From Hydractinia symbiolongicarpus (Eukaryota > Cnidaria > Hydrozoa > Anthoathecata > Hydractiniidae), in assembly GCF_029227915.1 (NCBI RefSeq), contig NC_079882.1, positions 18,736,501 through 18,800,500 on the forward strand: DNA of 64,000 nucleotides. The letters are read 5' to 3'. Under the pieces are notes generated by a model. That model made no database searches. It was not told the origin of the DNA and saw only the letters and a program-made list of their open reading frames with translations. The first letter of the stretch is position 1. Each line of letters opens with the position of its first letter. Of this stretch, positions 1 to 10,937 are shown one piece after another. The position numbers and the translations under genes are program-made.

Positions 1-1861
1 AGAACAGCATTAAATATGAGGTCTTCCATGACCAAACTTGCTGTGAAAATAAATAACTATTTCCTAGAATTTACAACATTTAATAAAGCAATTGAAATAT
101 TTTCTGACCTATAACAAGTTTACATCAGGTGTTTATGTCAGTAAACATTTGCTTGATATGAAAAAAATTATAATTTATTAAGGATATGGTAACCCCTTTT
201 AATGCATTTTTTTTCAAAAATCTTATTCCGTAATATGTTTTGTATAAATTTTGAAATAACAGTACAAAATAAATCAGGAAGCAGGACATAACCTAGGGAA
301 AACATTTTATTTCTACTAAGATATTATTTATCATGTTTACAGATTCTAAATTTTTGTTCTCGTGTTTTTTTCTTCCATAAAAAGAGAAAATTTACTCCAG
401 GGATTTAAATTACAAAATTTAACTCAGCTATAATATTTTTTGACTTTGTTTCCCTTAGAGCGGTAAAGTCGATCTTTCAAGGTCTAAATTAAATTAAAAT
501 GCAGATTCTACTAAAATTAAAATGGAGTGACATGGTTTTTTATTTGTTTACAACAAAGGATGTATTAAAAACTTAACGTCTATTTTTTTCTCATTTTACA
601 TCCTTTAAAACAAGGTTGGTTCTGATGAGGTTATAAAAAAGTTTTTTTTAGCATGCCGACCTTGGGATGCATATATATAAAAAAAACTGTCCTTGAATCA
701 ATGTAGCTCGGCTTTCAGGTTTACAATGTCAAATATCACAGGACTATAGCCATTATGCTCTTTAGTGAAAAAAAAATTCACTGAGGGAGGTTATTAAAGC
801 CTAAGTAAAGAGTTATTTTTTGGTTCAGATTTTTTCCTCCTTCTTAGAAAGTCCTAGTATTAAATGAAATACATCATTCAATAGGAAATCTATTAATGTT
901 TCAAAACACATATTTTGAAAAAAAAAATACAAAAAAATACTGAGTATGTGTCAAAATGCAATACCGTAGCCTAAGGAAGAAACAAGAAGACTGTCATCTG
1001 CGAATTTTACAAGTTCTATATATGACCTTCTATATTTGAAAGTTTGTTCATTGTCAAGCTGCATATTTGTGATTTAGCTGGTGAAATCACTGCTTTTTCT
1101 TTAGTGAAAAAAAAAGAATGCTCTTTTATTTTTTATGGGTTAAGGCAAAGTTTGGCCATCAACCAGTAAAAAAATTAATTTAAAAAACACTCATCAAGGC
1201 CGATACAACTTCCCCCAAATAAAACGTGGGGGGATAAGGCAAGAAACTCATTTGAAGCTATAAAATGACAATAAACAATCTTTCAAATAATTTGAAGCTA
1301 TAAAATGACAATAAACAATCTTTTAAATATAGATGGCCTAGCTGCAAGTCATGTGTAAAATTAAATTCACACAATTTTGCATTATTATTTAGACAGGTTT
1401 AGGTGGTAATATTTACAAAAAACAGTTGTATGACCAGCCTCTCTTAGGTTGGCTTTGGAGACTGGAAAACCAAATTCAGAGGATAAGAAAATTGACACAA
1501 CTGTATAACCTTATAATGGTAAAATATAGATTTTACCATTTTTGCGAAGTACACTGACCTTAAAGGAGTTCTAAATGAAAACAAATCAAATCACAAAAAT
1601 CCGAAGCTGATCTATTCATCTTCAGCACCATGTGTGCTTGGATATATAGCACTGAAGATAGTCTAAATAACTCAATAAGACTATTGCTTGTAATTTCAAA
1701 TCAGTTGATATTTGCACTAGCCTTATTGTAGACCATTTGAGCACATGCAAATCTTGGTTACAAAAACAAATAAGTATTTACAATCATAGAAAAATAATAT
1801 TCTGTACAACATTAATTTCAAATTTATAAAAAATATCAAGCTATAAATATGGAAAATTATA
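1..1861. other. 3' flank of TMEM9, no other gene seen
   Basis: AT-rich sequence downstream of the minus-strand TMEM9 stop codon. I see no protein-like reading frame on either strand. Minus-strand AATAAA signals occur at about 1122-1127, 307-312 and 174-179, so part of this stretch is probably TMEM9 3' UTR, but nothing shows which signal is used. Confidence 0.5.
1250..1329. repeat. 40-bp direct repeat, two copies
   Basis: Two nearly identical tandem copies, each starting with TTTGAAGCTATAAAATGACA, begin at 1251 and 1291. The period is 40 bp. It lies in the probable TMEM9 3' region and looks like a simple local duplication. Confidence 0.85.
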
Positions 1862-2365
1862 TCAATTCAAAACAGAATTTTCTCCATACACATTGTTTCT
1901 TTGCTCATGTACCTTATGTTGCCATTCTGTCATTCTTCTATCAAAAGAACTGATTGATAATGTGCGTCTTTTTCTCACAGCCGGCTCCTTTAAAGATTCC
2001 TGGATGTTATCTGATGTGACACTGAGTTCTGGTTTCTTTCGCTTGTTTTGTATAAATACAAAAACCATGTAAAGATACAACAGGGCAATTGAGGTGATCA
2101 GAAAAATTACAATAACTTTGATGAGTAAAGTATTTCGCGTCTCGTATTTACATTCACATTTTAAACAAAATGTTTCTTCCCTTTTGACAACATGCTCACA
2201 GTTACATTGATCTGGCAATGTCAAGTTGTTCACAATAACTATATTGGTAAAATTACTTTTGGACGCATCTTTGGGACATATACATTTACAGCGAACATCT
2301 GAGTACTGTGCAAACACATAATCAACATAAAAATTAATGATCATAATCCCTGTACAATATCTCAT
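1862..2365 (-). CDS. TMEM9: TMEM9 family transmembrane protein
   Basis: Single-exon protein of 167 residues. An N-terminal hydrophobic stretch (about 1-20) looks like a signal peptide. A cysteine-rich luminal part follows, with DVRCKCICP at about 24-32 and CLKCECKYE at about 67-75, and two N-glycosylation sequons (NFT, NLT). One membrane span lies at about 82-105. The basic cytosolic tail ends WQHKVHEQRNNVYGENSVLN, matching the family's W-x-x-x-V-x-E-Q-R-x-x-V-x ending. Length is close to the roughly 180 residues of vertebrate TMEM9. TMEM9 proteins reside in late endosomes and lysosomes and have been linked to V-ATPase and to CLC chloride/proton exchangers; that role is family knowledge. The start is an ATG with A at -3. 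I cannot separate TMEM9 from TMEM9B here; the gene probably represents the single ancestral form. Confidence 0.93.
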   Translation of the reverse strand: MRYCTGIMIINFYVDYVFAQYSDVRCKCICPKDASKSNFTNIVIVNNLTLPDQCNCEHVVKREETFCLKCECKYETRNTLLIKVIVIFLITSIALLYLYMVFVFIQNKRKKPELSVTSDNIQESLKEPAVRKRRTLSISSFDRRMTEWQHKVHEQRNNVYGENSVLN

Positions 2366-2676
2366 TTTTAATGAAGTTTCTAAAAGAAAATTTGTTTATA
2401 CCTAAATTAATTTTTGCAAAGATTAATTTTTTGCAAATTTTATCAATATGCCAGAAAATCTGTCTACACAAAAATTCCCATATTTGCGAAATTACTACAA
2501 ATAACTTTTTTGCTAAAATTAACTTTGTGAAACTGTTGGAAAAACTAGTTATCCTTGTTAAAAAATTGGCCAGCCTTGCCAGTCAAGTTCAACTACAGGC
2601 CATCTTGTCTCATTAAATAGGCCTGAAATTAAAATTGTCAAAATATACTTTAAAAAAAATACTTAGACAATAATTC

Positions 2677-2880
2677 TTTGGCATGTGGCCTAGTTGTTAT
2701 GGAGTTCGATTTGTAAACACAAGGTCTGTAAGGTTCGTGGTTCAGTCTGCAGCGCAGGCAGTACCACAGCTACACATCAACCCATGCCAATGTCATGTGG
2801 TACAACTTTCGCTTGAGGGAAAATGTTTCACAGTCAAACTCACTTACAATAACAGCTTTGATTACAAAGAACTATACATT
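2677..2880 (+). repeat. tRNA-derived SINE-like element
   Basis: The sequence opens with an A-box-like TGGCCTAGTTGT and, about 40 bases later, a B-box-like GGTTCAGTC. This is the internal RNA polymerase III promoter layout of tRNA-derived SINEs. Its body does not resemble the other SINE family in this window, so it is probably a separate family. The 3' boundary is approximate. Confidence 0.5.
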
Positions 2881-3185
2881 ATCTGAATTAAAGTTCAGCT
2901 AAAGTAGCGAAAACTCACCTAAAACTACACAATATATGACAGGTTTGAAGTTAGAACACAGAAATTCTACCAAAAACTGCCTGTTTTCCCTCAAATCATA
3001 ATGACTACCGTGAAAAATACGAATTGTAATTGGTTTAAGAGATAAAATTTATGAGATAAACTGTGGTAGCAGCCTAGTTGTTTTTCTTTATTTTGGTACT
3101 CAAATTATCCATAAGGTCTGTACTATAACTTTGGTGTAAAATTTAAGTCTCTCATGTCATAGATATTTTATACTTATCTACATAC

Positions 3186-4387
3186 TTAAAGCTTACCTCC
3201 CTGAGAAAAACCAAGTTGACCTAAATCGATTCATAACATCTTCAGAAAAAAGAATTTAACGTTTATTTTATTAAAATCACTACAGTATTCAAGAAACCAG
3301 ACAATGTTTACCTCATGTTTTTAAGCCTTCACCTCACTTGTTCGCCATTTTGCAAGTGAACATTTAAGAGTATAATTTTGCGCCTGACGTCACTAGTTAG
3401 AAGCTCACATTCAGACCCCCGGGATGAGAGGCGAAACTTTGCGGATGTGATGTGATGTGATTTGTAAAAAAAAGTTCCACACGTTGATGAATAAGGATGG
3501 CTTCTTGCCCACTTACCTAGTTGTCTTAACCACCAAAAGAATCAAACTGATCAAGAGGGAGGATACGCTTCCAAAGAATTTTAAGATCTGCGAAGCTCAT
3601 TTTACTTCCGAGTTCTTTGACTTTAGAACTGAGTTTGAAAGAAAAAAACAAAAAGAAGAAGGTTAGAAGATTTTTTCATTCTTATCGTCATTCATCGAAC
3701 TCATGCGCTATTATCTAATTCGAATACGTTAACATATCAAAACTCACTGATCAAATTAAAAATATTCTCGGATTCTAACTCGCAATAGCAACAACACTCC
3801 GCTTCGCTCGTCATTATCTTACACTTTCCACACTTGCACCACGTCCTTACAGCAACAGCAACACGTGAAGCGACTTCTTCTTGAATAGAGTATCCTCATC
3901 ACAGCTCTCCCAACTGAAATCTGAGTCAGTGCTTGGTCTAGTATTTCGCCTGCTCAAATTGAAATTTTACAACATTTTCCCTGTCGCTCTTTTTTTCTTT
4001 TTTTGTGTCACAGCTTCTCGGTATTGCAATTGAATGATGATTTCTCAACCGAAGTTAGTATTCATTTTCAAAGTTTCCTGATATTTTCACGGGGGTAAAC
4101 ATACTCATTACCAATGCATTTCACTATTAAAGTTTGAGTAAAAATTTCAATGCGGAAGATGATTTACAGTCTTCTAACAGGTGACGTCAGAGCAGTCAAG
4201 GTAAATTAATTTATAAAACAACATTGCAGATGTTTTACCTCGTGTCGGAGGTGAATTTTTGAATCTTTGAATAGGCATTATTAACTTATAAGTGCGAATT
4301 AAGGAAAATAAACTTTATATTAGTAAATCACGTATGGATATGAGCCAATTTAGGGCAACTTAATTTTTCTCAGGAGGTAAGCTTTAA
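3186..4387. mobile_element. TTAA-flanked element with terminal inverted repeats
   Basis: The left end reads TTAA then AGCTTACCTCCCTGAG; the right end is the near-exact inverse, CTCAGGAGGTAAGCT then TTAA. The inverted ends plus a TTAA target duplication define an element of about 1.2 kb. It contains a THAP-like fragment at 3457-3666. TTAA targets together with THAP-containing transposases are typical of the Kolobok superfamily, and TTAA is also used by piggyBac, so Kolobok is an inference. A lone copy of the same end sequence appears at about 14483-14500. Confidence 0.65.
3457..3666 (+). pseudogene. THAP-like fragment inside the TTAA element
   Basis: A 69-residue open stretch contains FH near the start and the segment FKICEAHFTSEFF, which resembles the C-x2-H-F end of a THAP zinc-binding domain. 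The expected N-terminal C-x2-4-C pair is not visible upstream, so the domain is incomplete or its first part lies in another exon. The reading frame ends just after a lysine/glutamate-rich stretch, with a GT that could be a splice donor. A decayed transposase fragment is the best reading. Similarity is weak enough that chance remains possible. Confidence 0.35.
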
Positions 4388-4560
4388 TAGTGATTAGTAG
4401 CAGTCTCTAAAATATAGCCGTCATCTGTCCGGGGTTAATTGAAAACATAGGGGTAGCATTTAGGGTAGTAGTTGGGGTAGCTAATTTTGATGTTAAAAGT
4501 TATCTTGAACGGCTCCTAGCTCACTTAACATACCAAATACACCTTTACGATAATAGACCA
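3667..4560. other. No gene seen
   Basis: Mostly the right half of the TTAA-flanked element (to 4387) and a short AT-rich spacer. No protein-like frame, RNA gene or regulatory motif stands out on either strand. Confidence 0.5.
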
Positions 4561-4615
4561 TTTCGGAGATTATGCATGCGCCATTATGGATTTGCGAACT
4601 CGGTGGTCAGCGCTG

Positions 4616-5240
4616 TTCTGCCCAGATTGCGAAAACGGCCTGTTTACAACCGGGACAGCCGGATTACGCATGGTCCGGTTATGTTTTTTTTCCCACTGTT
4701 TATGTCGTGTGAGCGGATTATGAACGCTGATATAATGGCTAGCCAGGCAGACTGTGATTGGCATTTTCTTCGAACTTTTGTAAATTAAACATTCTTTGGA
4801 AAATAGAACACCCCTAAAAAACGGTGAAAGAGAAACTAAACTTCACGGAACCTAAACGGGAATTAGGTTTGGTGAAAAGTTATTAAACTTACGAACCCCA
4901 AAATTTAGTATTTGCCAGCACGAAATTTCGTTTCATTCGAGAACAACAACAACTTTGCTACCAGGGCTATTTGCTTGTCAGAAGTGATGACAAATGATAT
5001 AAAAGCGGTGGGCCCCGATTATATTTGTTCTATAATAAGTGAGAAATAATATTAGACTCTCGTATATAAACTGGTCTGCCCTGATTATGTTCCTTTATAA
5101 GTGCCAAATAATAATTTTTGAGTAATAAGCAGGCCTTTCCTGATTATGTTGCCCTGATTATGTATTTTCTGCCCTGTTCTTAACTGGCTCAAGTTGCCGT
5201 ACTTAATCTGGTCAATGTTCATTATCCAGGCAGAACAGTG
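4616..5240 (+). repeat. Unclassified interspersed repeat, copy 1
   Basis: This matches 62336-63015 along its length, in the same orientation. Both copies start CTGCCCAGATTG and share GCTGATATAATGGCT, then a series of short subrepeats around GATTATGTTC and GTGCCAAATAAT. No coding sequence or terminal inverted repeat is visible, so its class (SINE, Helitron end or MITE) cannot be settled. The 5' edge is sharp because both copies begin at the same base; the 3' edge is approximate. Confidence 0.75.
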
Positions 5241-6905
5241 CAAGTTGAACTTTGGACTTCACGTTTTATTCAGTCTTGTGCCTAACGGACAGCAGGACAG
5301 TTTTGCTTTTTGTTATCTGTTTTTATATTTGTGATACTAATTTTATTATATATATTTTGAAAAATACTTTTATTATGCACTGATTTGTACTTTTAATTTC
5401 TTTTTGTACAATAAAGGCAACTTAATGTATCCTAAAAAACCTTTAAACTAGCTAGCTAGCTAGAGGTCTCCCAAAAGCTTAGGTAAAGCTAGCCGTACCT
5501 AACAGCTGTACCTAAGCCGTACCTTAGCCGTACGTAACTACACTTTTCTTTTTAAGGTGAGGTAATGTATTTTAATGGAAAAAACTGAACCAATCGTAGT
5601 GGTAAATTTGTTGTGTCACTGAATTTCTGTTTCTCAATCGCCAATGAACCCGCAAAATACGAAAAATGTTAACGAAACATCTTGCTCTTATAGAAACTAA
5701 ACGGGGGAGAGCGCGGGAAGGTGAAGGCCAAATCAACAATTTATGTACGGCTGGCAATAAAAAGGTGGTTAGTACGAGCGGTGAACTTCAATGCGACTTA
5801 TCAAGTAAAGTAAAATAAAGGGGATAGCATGTGTTTGATGAGATTGAGATGTTTCATTTCCCGATTTTTTCAATTTAACGATAGAAAATTTATCTTTTGG
5901 ATAGATCCCTGTCCTTTGTAAATAAAGAACATTTGCAAAATGAATAAGTTTTACAAATGTCACACCTGAAATAGAAAATAAGAAGAAATTATATTTATGC
6001 TTTTCAAAAAACATCTCCTACTGCTTTAAATCATTTCACTACAACGAACGTGTACGCATGTAAAGCCGTAAAACAACATAATGCATTTTTAGGTGTTGTA
6101 AATAGAAAATAGCAGTGTATATTTTGCTCTCGTTAAAGAAAAAAAGAGTGTGTGAGGAATGAAGTGACAGTTTTTTTGTAAGAACCACCTAGACTTGGAA
6201 TCTCTTGGTTATTATTTTTCATCTTATTTGTTAATGTGTTAGCGCATTCTCATTTTAATTCTGTCAAGAAATATTTCTTTATGTTTGTTGTTGTTTTTAG
6301 AAAAATCAGTAAAATTTTGCCCTTGAGTATAGTTCTTATTTCGTTCTTATTTGTCAATAATTTTTAACCTTATTGTTCTTGTAAAAAAATGTTTTTATAA
6401 AAAGTGTATATGCTGAATTAAATCGGGACACAGTTAACACAATCAAAATTAAAATATAAAAAACCTTTACTCACACATTGTTTCGCGGCTTTATTAAGTT
6501 CTTCCTTTTTCTTATCGTTTTCCATCATTAAAAAAACGTGCACTCATAATAACAACGAATATTAATTTTTTTTTTAAAGTTCTTTCATTTTATATAAAAA
6601 GTTTACATCTCCTCCATTAACTATAACATCCAACGAATAAAAACGCGTGTGTCCTTCAACTGGCAAAAACGTTAATTCTACTCCTTATTCAGACATTCAC
6701 AGTCTATACCTCAGTTAGACAGAAGATTTACCGCATCACTTTCAAAGTAGCATTTTCTTATTTTCCTGTGCAGAAAACAATGTGGAGCCGACCTAGTAGA
6801 GTATATTGCATACAATTTTTTTCTTAACCCCGCCCGCACTTTACTTCCCAGTAAACTCTACTTCTTCTACGTACTTATTGTTTTTCGTTTATATTAATTT
6901 TTTTT
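5241..6905. other. AT-rich gene-free stretch with short repeats
   Basis: No supported gene. A run of CTAGCTAG at about 5450 is followed by several AGCCGTACCT-type words (5490-5540) that recur in the 115-bp tandem repeat starting at 6906, which suggests both belong to one element. The rest is AT-rich sequence with no recognisable protein. Confidence 0.5.
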
Positions 6906-7190
6906 TAGCATTTGAAGTTGTTTCTTATATAATAAAATCCAGCCTTCTCTTAATATGGTCCACCCGTACCTTATTTTGGCTAGCCGTACCTAACATAATT
7001 TTGTTTTTATTGAACGTTTTTAGCATTTGAAGTTGTTTCTTATATGATAGGACCCAGCCGTACCTTAATATTTTCCAGCCGTTCCTTATTTTGGCTAGCC
7101 GTACCTAACATAATTTCGTTATTATTGAACGTTATTAGCATTTGAAGTTGTTTCTTATATGATATGACCCAGCCGCAACTTACAGCAGAT
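6906..7190. repeat. 115-bp tandem repeat, about 2.5 units
   Basis: The word TAGCATTTGAAGTTGTTTCT starts at 6906, 7021 and 7136, exactly 115 bp apart. Each unit also carries GCTAGCCGTACCTAACATAA or a close variant. Divergence is low. It sits just upstream of the decayed Harbinger transposase and may be a subterminal region of that transposon; this is inferred. Confidence 0.85.
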
Positions 7191-7747
7191 CCGGAGATAA
7201 GGGTTGAGATATGTTCCGTCCAGCAACAATAACATTCTGTGGATTGTGGACTATACGCCATTGCGTTTGCAACAGCTCTTGCTTTGGGGGGTGATCCAAC
7301 TAAAGTAGTTTACGATCGTAAAAGATTGCGTCTGCATCTACTTTTGTGTTTGGATTTATATGAAAATGCTTCCTTTTCCTGAAGAAAAAACATTAAGACC
7401 TTTAAGATGCGAAATCAAAATTTTGGCTATTGAATTGTACTGCAGTTGTCGCATGCCCTACGACGAAGAAAACGCAGATGACATGGCCGAATACTCGAAA
7501 TATTTATAGTGGTTTCATCAAAAATGCGAAAATATCCCACCAATAATTTTAAATCATGAAACAAAAAATATTTTTGTAATGCATGCGTTGGGGGGAAAAA
7601 AGTCGAAAATAAAAATTAAGACGTTAAATTATTATCTCCGTTTTTATTTGTTAACCACTCAGATTTTGATTAAAAGTGGTGGAGAGCTCTTTGAATGTAA
7701 AAAACACAACGATGAAGTTCTTTGACGACGAAACTCGAAGAATTTAA

Positions 7748-8594
7748 TTTAAAAGATTCGCCTCCGACGCCCCAAGCACAGAAAAGGAGTGGATAAAAAT
7801 TGCGGATGATTTTGAAAAAAGGTGGAATTTTGGAAATTGTGTGGGAGCAATCGATGGAAAGCATGTTGTTATGCAGTCCCCGGCACGTTCAGGATCATAC
7901 TTCTTTAATTATAAAAAACCCCACAGTATTGTGCTTTTAGCTGTCGTCAACTCGAATTATGAGTACATTGTGGTTGATATAGGGGTCGCGGGGAGACAAA
8001 GCGACGGTGGAGTCTTTGCATCAAGACATCTTGGACATGCCATGGAAGAAAATCTACTTAATATTCCTAAATCCAGACCACTAAGAAATACCTCAAAAGA
8101 ATTCCCATTTGTATTTGTTGGTGACGAAGCATTCCCACTAAAAGAGTACCTAATAAATCCATACGCAAAAGGATTTTTTAAAAAAAAAGAGCAAATTGCG
8201 AATTACCGTTTGTCAAGGGCAAGAAGACAAGTGGAAAATGTGTTTGGAATTTCTGCATCAAGATTTCGCATTTTTCGAAGGCCTATTATCGCCAATGTGG
8301 ACACTGTTGTTGCAATCACAAAAGCTGTTGTTGTGCTTCACAATTTTTTAATGTTTGATAAAACATTAAAAAATTTGATAGCGAGTATTGTCCAGGTGGG
8401 TATGCAGAACAAGAGTTGTGGTGTCAGGACAGAAGGGTTACGACCACTTCCTAAAGCCGGGTCTAAATAATTATTCCAGATATGCTAAAGAAATTCGTGA
8501 CGATTTTAGGGATTATTTTTCTGGACCAGGGGCTGTACCATGGCAATGGGACCATATTTCACGAACAGTTGATCCATTTGATGAAGATCACTAA
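7748..8594 (+). pseudogene. PIF/Harbinger DDE transposase, frameshifted
   Basis: The frame covering 7748-8350 carries the DDE_Tnp_4 core. GAIDGKHV supplies the first aspartate, VGDEAFPL the second, and RQVENVFG the glutamate; the typical NYRLSRARR and VVVLHNFL segments are also present. After about 8365 the family C-terminus (AKEIRDDF, then PWQW) continues in other frames, with at least two frameshifts between 8380 and 8470. Upstream of 7748 the same frame meets a TAA and the N-terminal half is not recognisable. Such transposases cut and paste PIF/Harbinger DNA transposons together with a DNA-binding partner. The partner's remains lie convergently next door at 8660-9962. No clear terminal inverted repeats for this element were found. 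Confidence 0.88.
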
Positions 8595-8659
8595 GTTACT
8601 TTGTAACTTGAGATATGTACGTTGTAATGATTACTATTTTCACAGAAAATTGTTTATAT

Positions 8660-9962
8660 TACCAAAAAATTAAGAGCTTAAATATACAAAGAGCATAAAA
8701 AGGAATAAATTTCGGAATTAGGAAAATTTGCTGCAAGGTGAACAGGGTTAATCTGTTAATCCCTGACTTTCCCTGATCAAGTGTAACAAAGTTATTTTCT
8801 TCATAATCGCAATGGATAGATAAGCTAAGTAAATTTAAAATCTCCACCAAGCATTTTTTTCCATCTAGATCTTCACTCTTGTTTTGTTGTTTCAGCATGT
8901 CAATTAAGGTCTGGTCAACAGAGTCAAAGGTCTGCTTTTGCTGTCTTAGTCGTTTTGTTGGTTTCCCTTCATCCGAAGTACTGCCTGCACTAAGGATTTG
9001 TCTTGATGTTCCTGGCATAGGACTTGGAGGTGGCGTGAAAAGATATGCTTTAGAATGTGACTCTTCTGAATTTGTAACATTACTAACTGTGTGTCAATTT
9101 GAAACATTATCATGTATGAAAGACAGTTGTTCAAATAATTTGCATTTTGGAAGTGTTACATTTGCTGCACCTGATCGTGATATTCTTAGTCTTTTCTTTA
9201 TACATTTTGTGTATTTATCTTTTAGGTTTTTCAATACCTTGCGTAGATAGTCAACTAAAAATATGAAACAAGTCCATGGTATAGCACAGCATGATATTAA
9301 CTATAATAGCTAAAGTCACACTGACATTGCTCATATTTTAGATAAAATTGATAGTTTATTCTAATTGCAGAGTTTCATATGTACGTGCGCATCCGTGACA
9401 CACAAGAAAAGAAGGACTACATAGGGAAATTATCCTTGTGGTTAGTTTTTATATTTTTTGATGAACAATTGACAAATCACTTCATGTTGAAAAACTCATA
9501 AAATCCAAGTTACTACTCTTCCTCAACTAAGTATATGTGTATTCGATCAAACAAGAATTGATATATATTTCAATATCATGTGTGTATCAAAGTGTGACAA
9601 ACATGCTCCAAAATCATTTTCTTCAAAAATAAATGCATGCGTGTTTTAGAGCTAGCATAAATGTTATAGAATAAAAAGAAGGTACAATAGTTCTAACTAT
9701 TCTCACCGCCAAAAGATTCTGATATGGCTGTCCAAGCTTGATTTTTTTTATTTGATCATTAATCTCTACATTTTGCATCCCATAAGCATTGATATTCTCT
9801 GATGTTCTCTGAAGCATTCTACAAACAATTCTATGCTGAATTCATCTTTATCTTCGGGAGGCTCATTTATATCTTCAGGGGAGCCATTAGTATTTCCAAC
9901 CACAGTTTCCTGATGTATTTTATCCTTAAAAGCTAAAGGCTGTTGCTTAGTTCTTTGTAATT
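8660..9962 (-). pseudogene. MADF-type partner protein of the Harbinger element, decayed
   Basis: Read on the minus strand, one exon (about 9962-9700) gives ELFVECFREHQ, then in a shifted frame YQCLWDAKCRD, two stops, and NKKNQAWTAISESFGG, the core of a MADF/Myb-like DNA-binding domain. After a likely intron with a TTTTTAG acceptor near 9257, a second exon gives LRKVLKNLKDKY and ISRSGAANV, ending the domain. A TGA interrupts the frame near 9094, and the reading then continues to a charged C-terminal tail ending near 8660. PIF/Harbinger elements commonly pair a DDE transposase with a MADF or Myb-like protein that binds the termini. The stops and one frameshift show it is no longer functional. 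Confidence 0.7.
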
Positions 9963-10077
9963 AATTGTTTGCGTTTTTATTTTTAGCTGCAATTTTGATT
10001 TTGATTTTTGCAACTCAGCAAAAAATACGGCATCTGATTGGTCGATAAAACTCATTCGCCGTTGTAGTTGAACAAGA

Positions 10078-10219
10078 TTAAAGGGGGATTTTCGACGGCC
10101 AATTGTATCTGAGCATGCGCAGTTCAATGCAAAATCAAAACAAACAAAACTGCGCATGCTTAGATACAATTCGCTGTCGAATTCGCCGGCTCAATTCGCT
10201 TCGTGAAAATCCCCCTTAA
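10078..10219. mobile_element. Short foldback MITE flanked by TTAA
   Basis: About 140 bp. Left end AGGGGGATTTTCGACG and right end GAAAATCCCCC are inverted, each bordered by TTAA (one extra A on the left). The arms also carry CTGAGCATGCGCAGTT and the inverse AACTGCGCATGCTTAG, so nearly the whole element can fold into a hairpin. It is non-coding. Confidence 0.7.
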
Positions 10220-10673
10220 CTACTGCGACGAATGCTGGCGAATAAGCGAAAATTACGTAGTATACTAAAAATAGATTTTGCGCATGTGCAGATGCATGTT
10301 CGCTTATTCGTGCGACTACGGCGAATTAATGAAGTGTGAACCGGCCTTAAAGAAACGCATAGAAAAATAAAAATGTGTTCATATGACAAGCGAGCCAGTT
10401 CGCCTAGGCGAGATGAAATTAACAATAGATTTAAAAAAATTCTCATCAATTATTTAAAGTTCGAAATATATTCTTTTGTCTTCATTGTTTATAATCTTTT
10501 GTGAAATGTAAACAACTTTTCCATCCCGGCTGGCCGAGATGTAAAAAACTTCATATGAACACGAGATGAAAATCACCCCGGCTAGCTGAGCCAGCCCGCC
10601 TAACCGAGCCAGCCCGCCCCCATGTAAACAGCCCCTTATTCGTTGTCGCTCATACCTGATGTTATGATAAATT
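10220..10673. other. Repeat-like spacer before the ISL2EU element
   Basis: No gene. The text contains GTGAACCGGCCTTA near 10337 and GC-rich near-repeats (GAGCCAGCCCGCC twice, 10587-10617), which look like ends of short non-autonomous elements. I could not pair them into a complete element. Confidence 0.4.
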
Positions 10674-10728
10674 AATTCCCCGTTCCCTCTATACGGCTAA
10701 TTCGCAATGCATTATGGTAGTTGTATTC
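10674..10728 (+). repeat. Left terminal inverted repeat of ISL2EU
   Basis: 55 bp starting AATTCCCCGTTCCCTCTATA. It is the exact reverse complement of 14323-14377 by base-by-base reading. Confidence 0.95.
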
Positions 10729-10937
10729 TACAGTTTTCCCTCCCAGAAGCGAGAGTTTGTAAATAAATAACAGCATTCTTTTTATTGTGGCGATAATAAC
10801 AAAAAGCCGTTATTGTTTGTGATAATTTTCAAATCTCCTCAAGAAAATCATTATCTCCCTTATCCAAAACCCGTGTTATTGATGTAAACATTTAAATATT
10901 GTTAGTTAGTGAGGTTTTAGGAGTGAAAGAAGTCGAA

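Noticed and set aside
10899-10937. Upstream extension of the YqaJ-type protein
   Set aside because: Starts with TTG, and an ATG lies 39 bases later; the nearest upstream ATG is followed at once by a stop.
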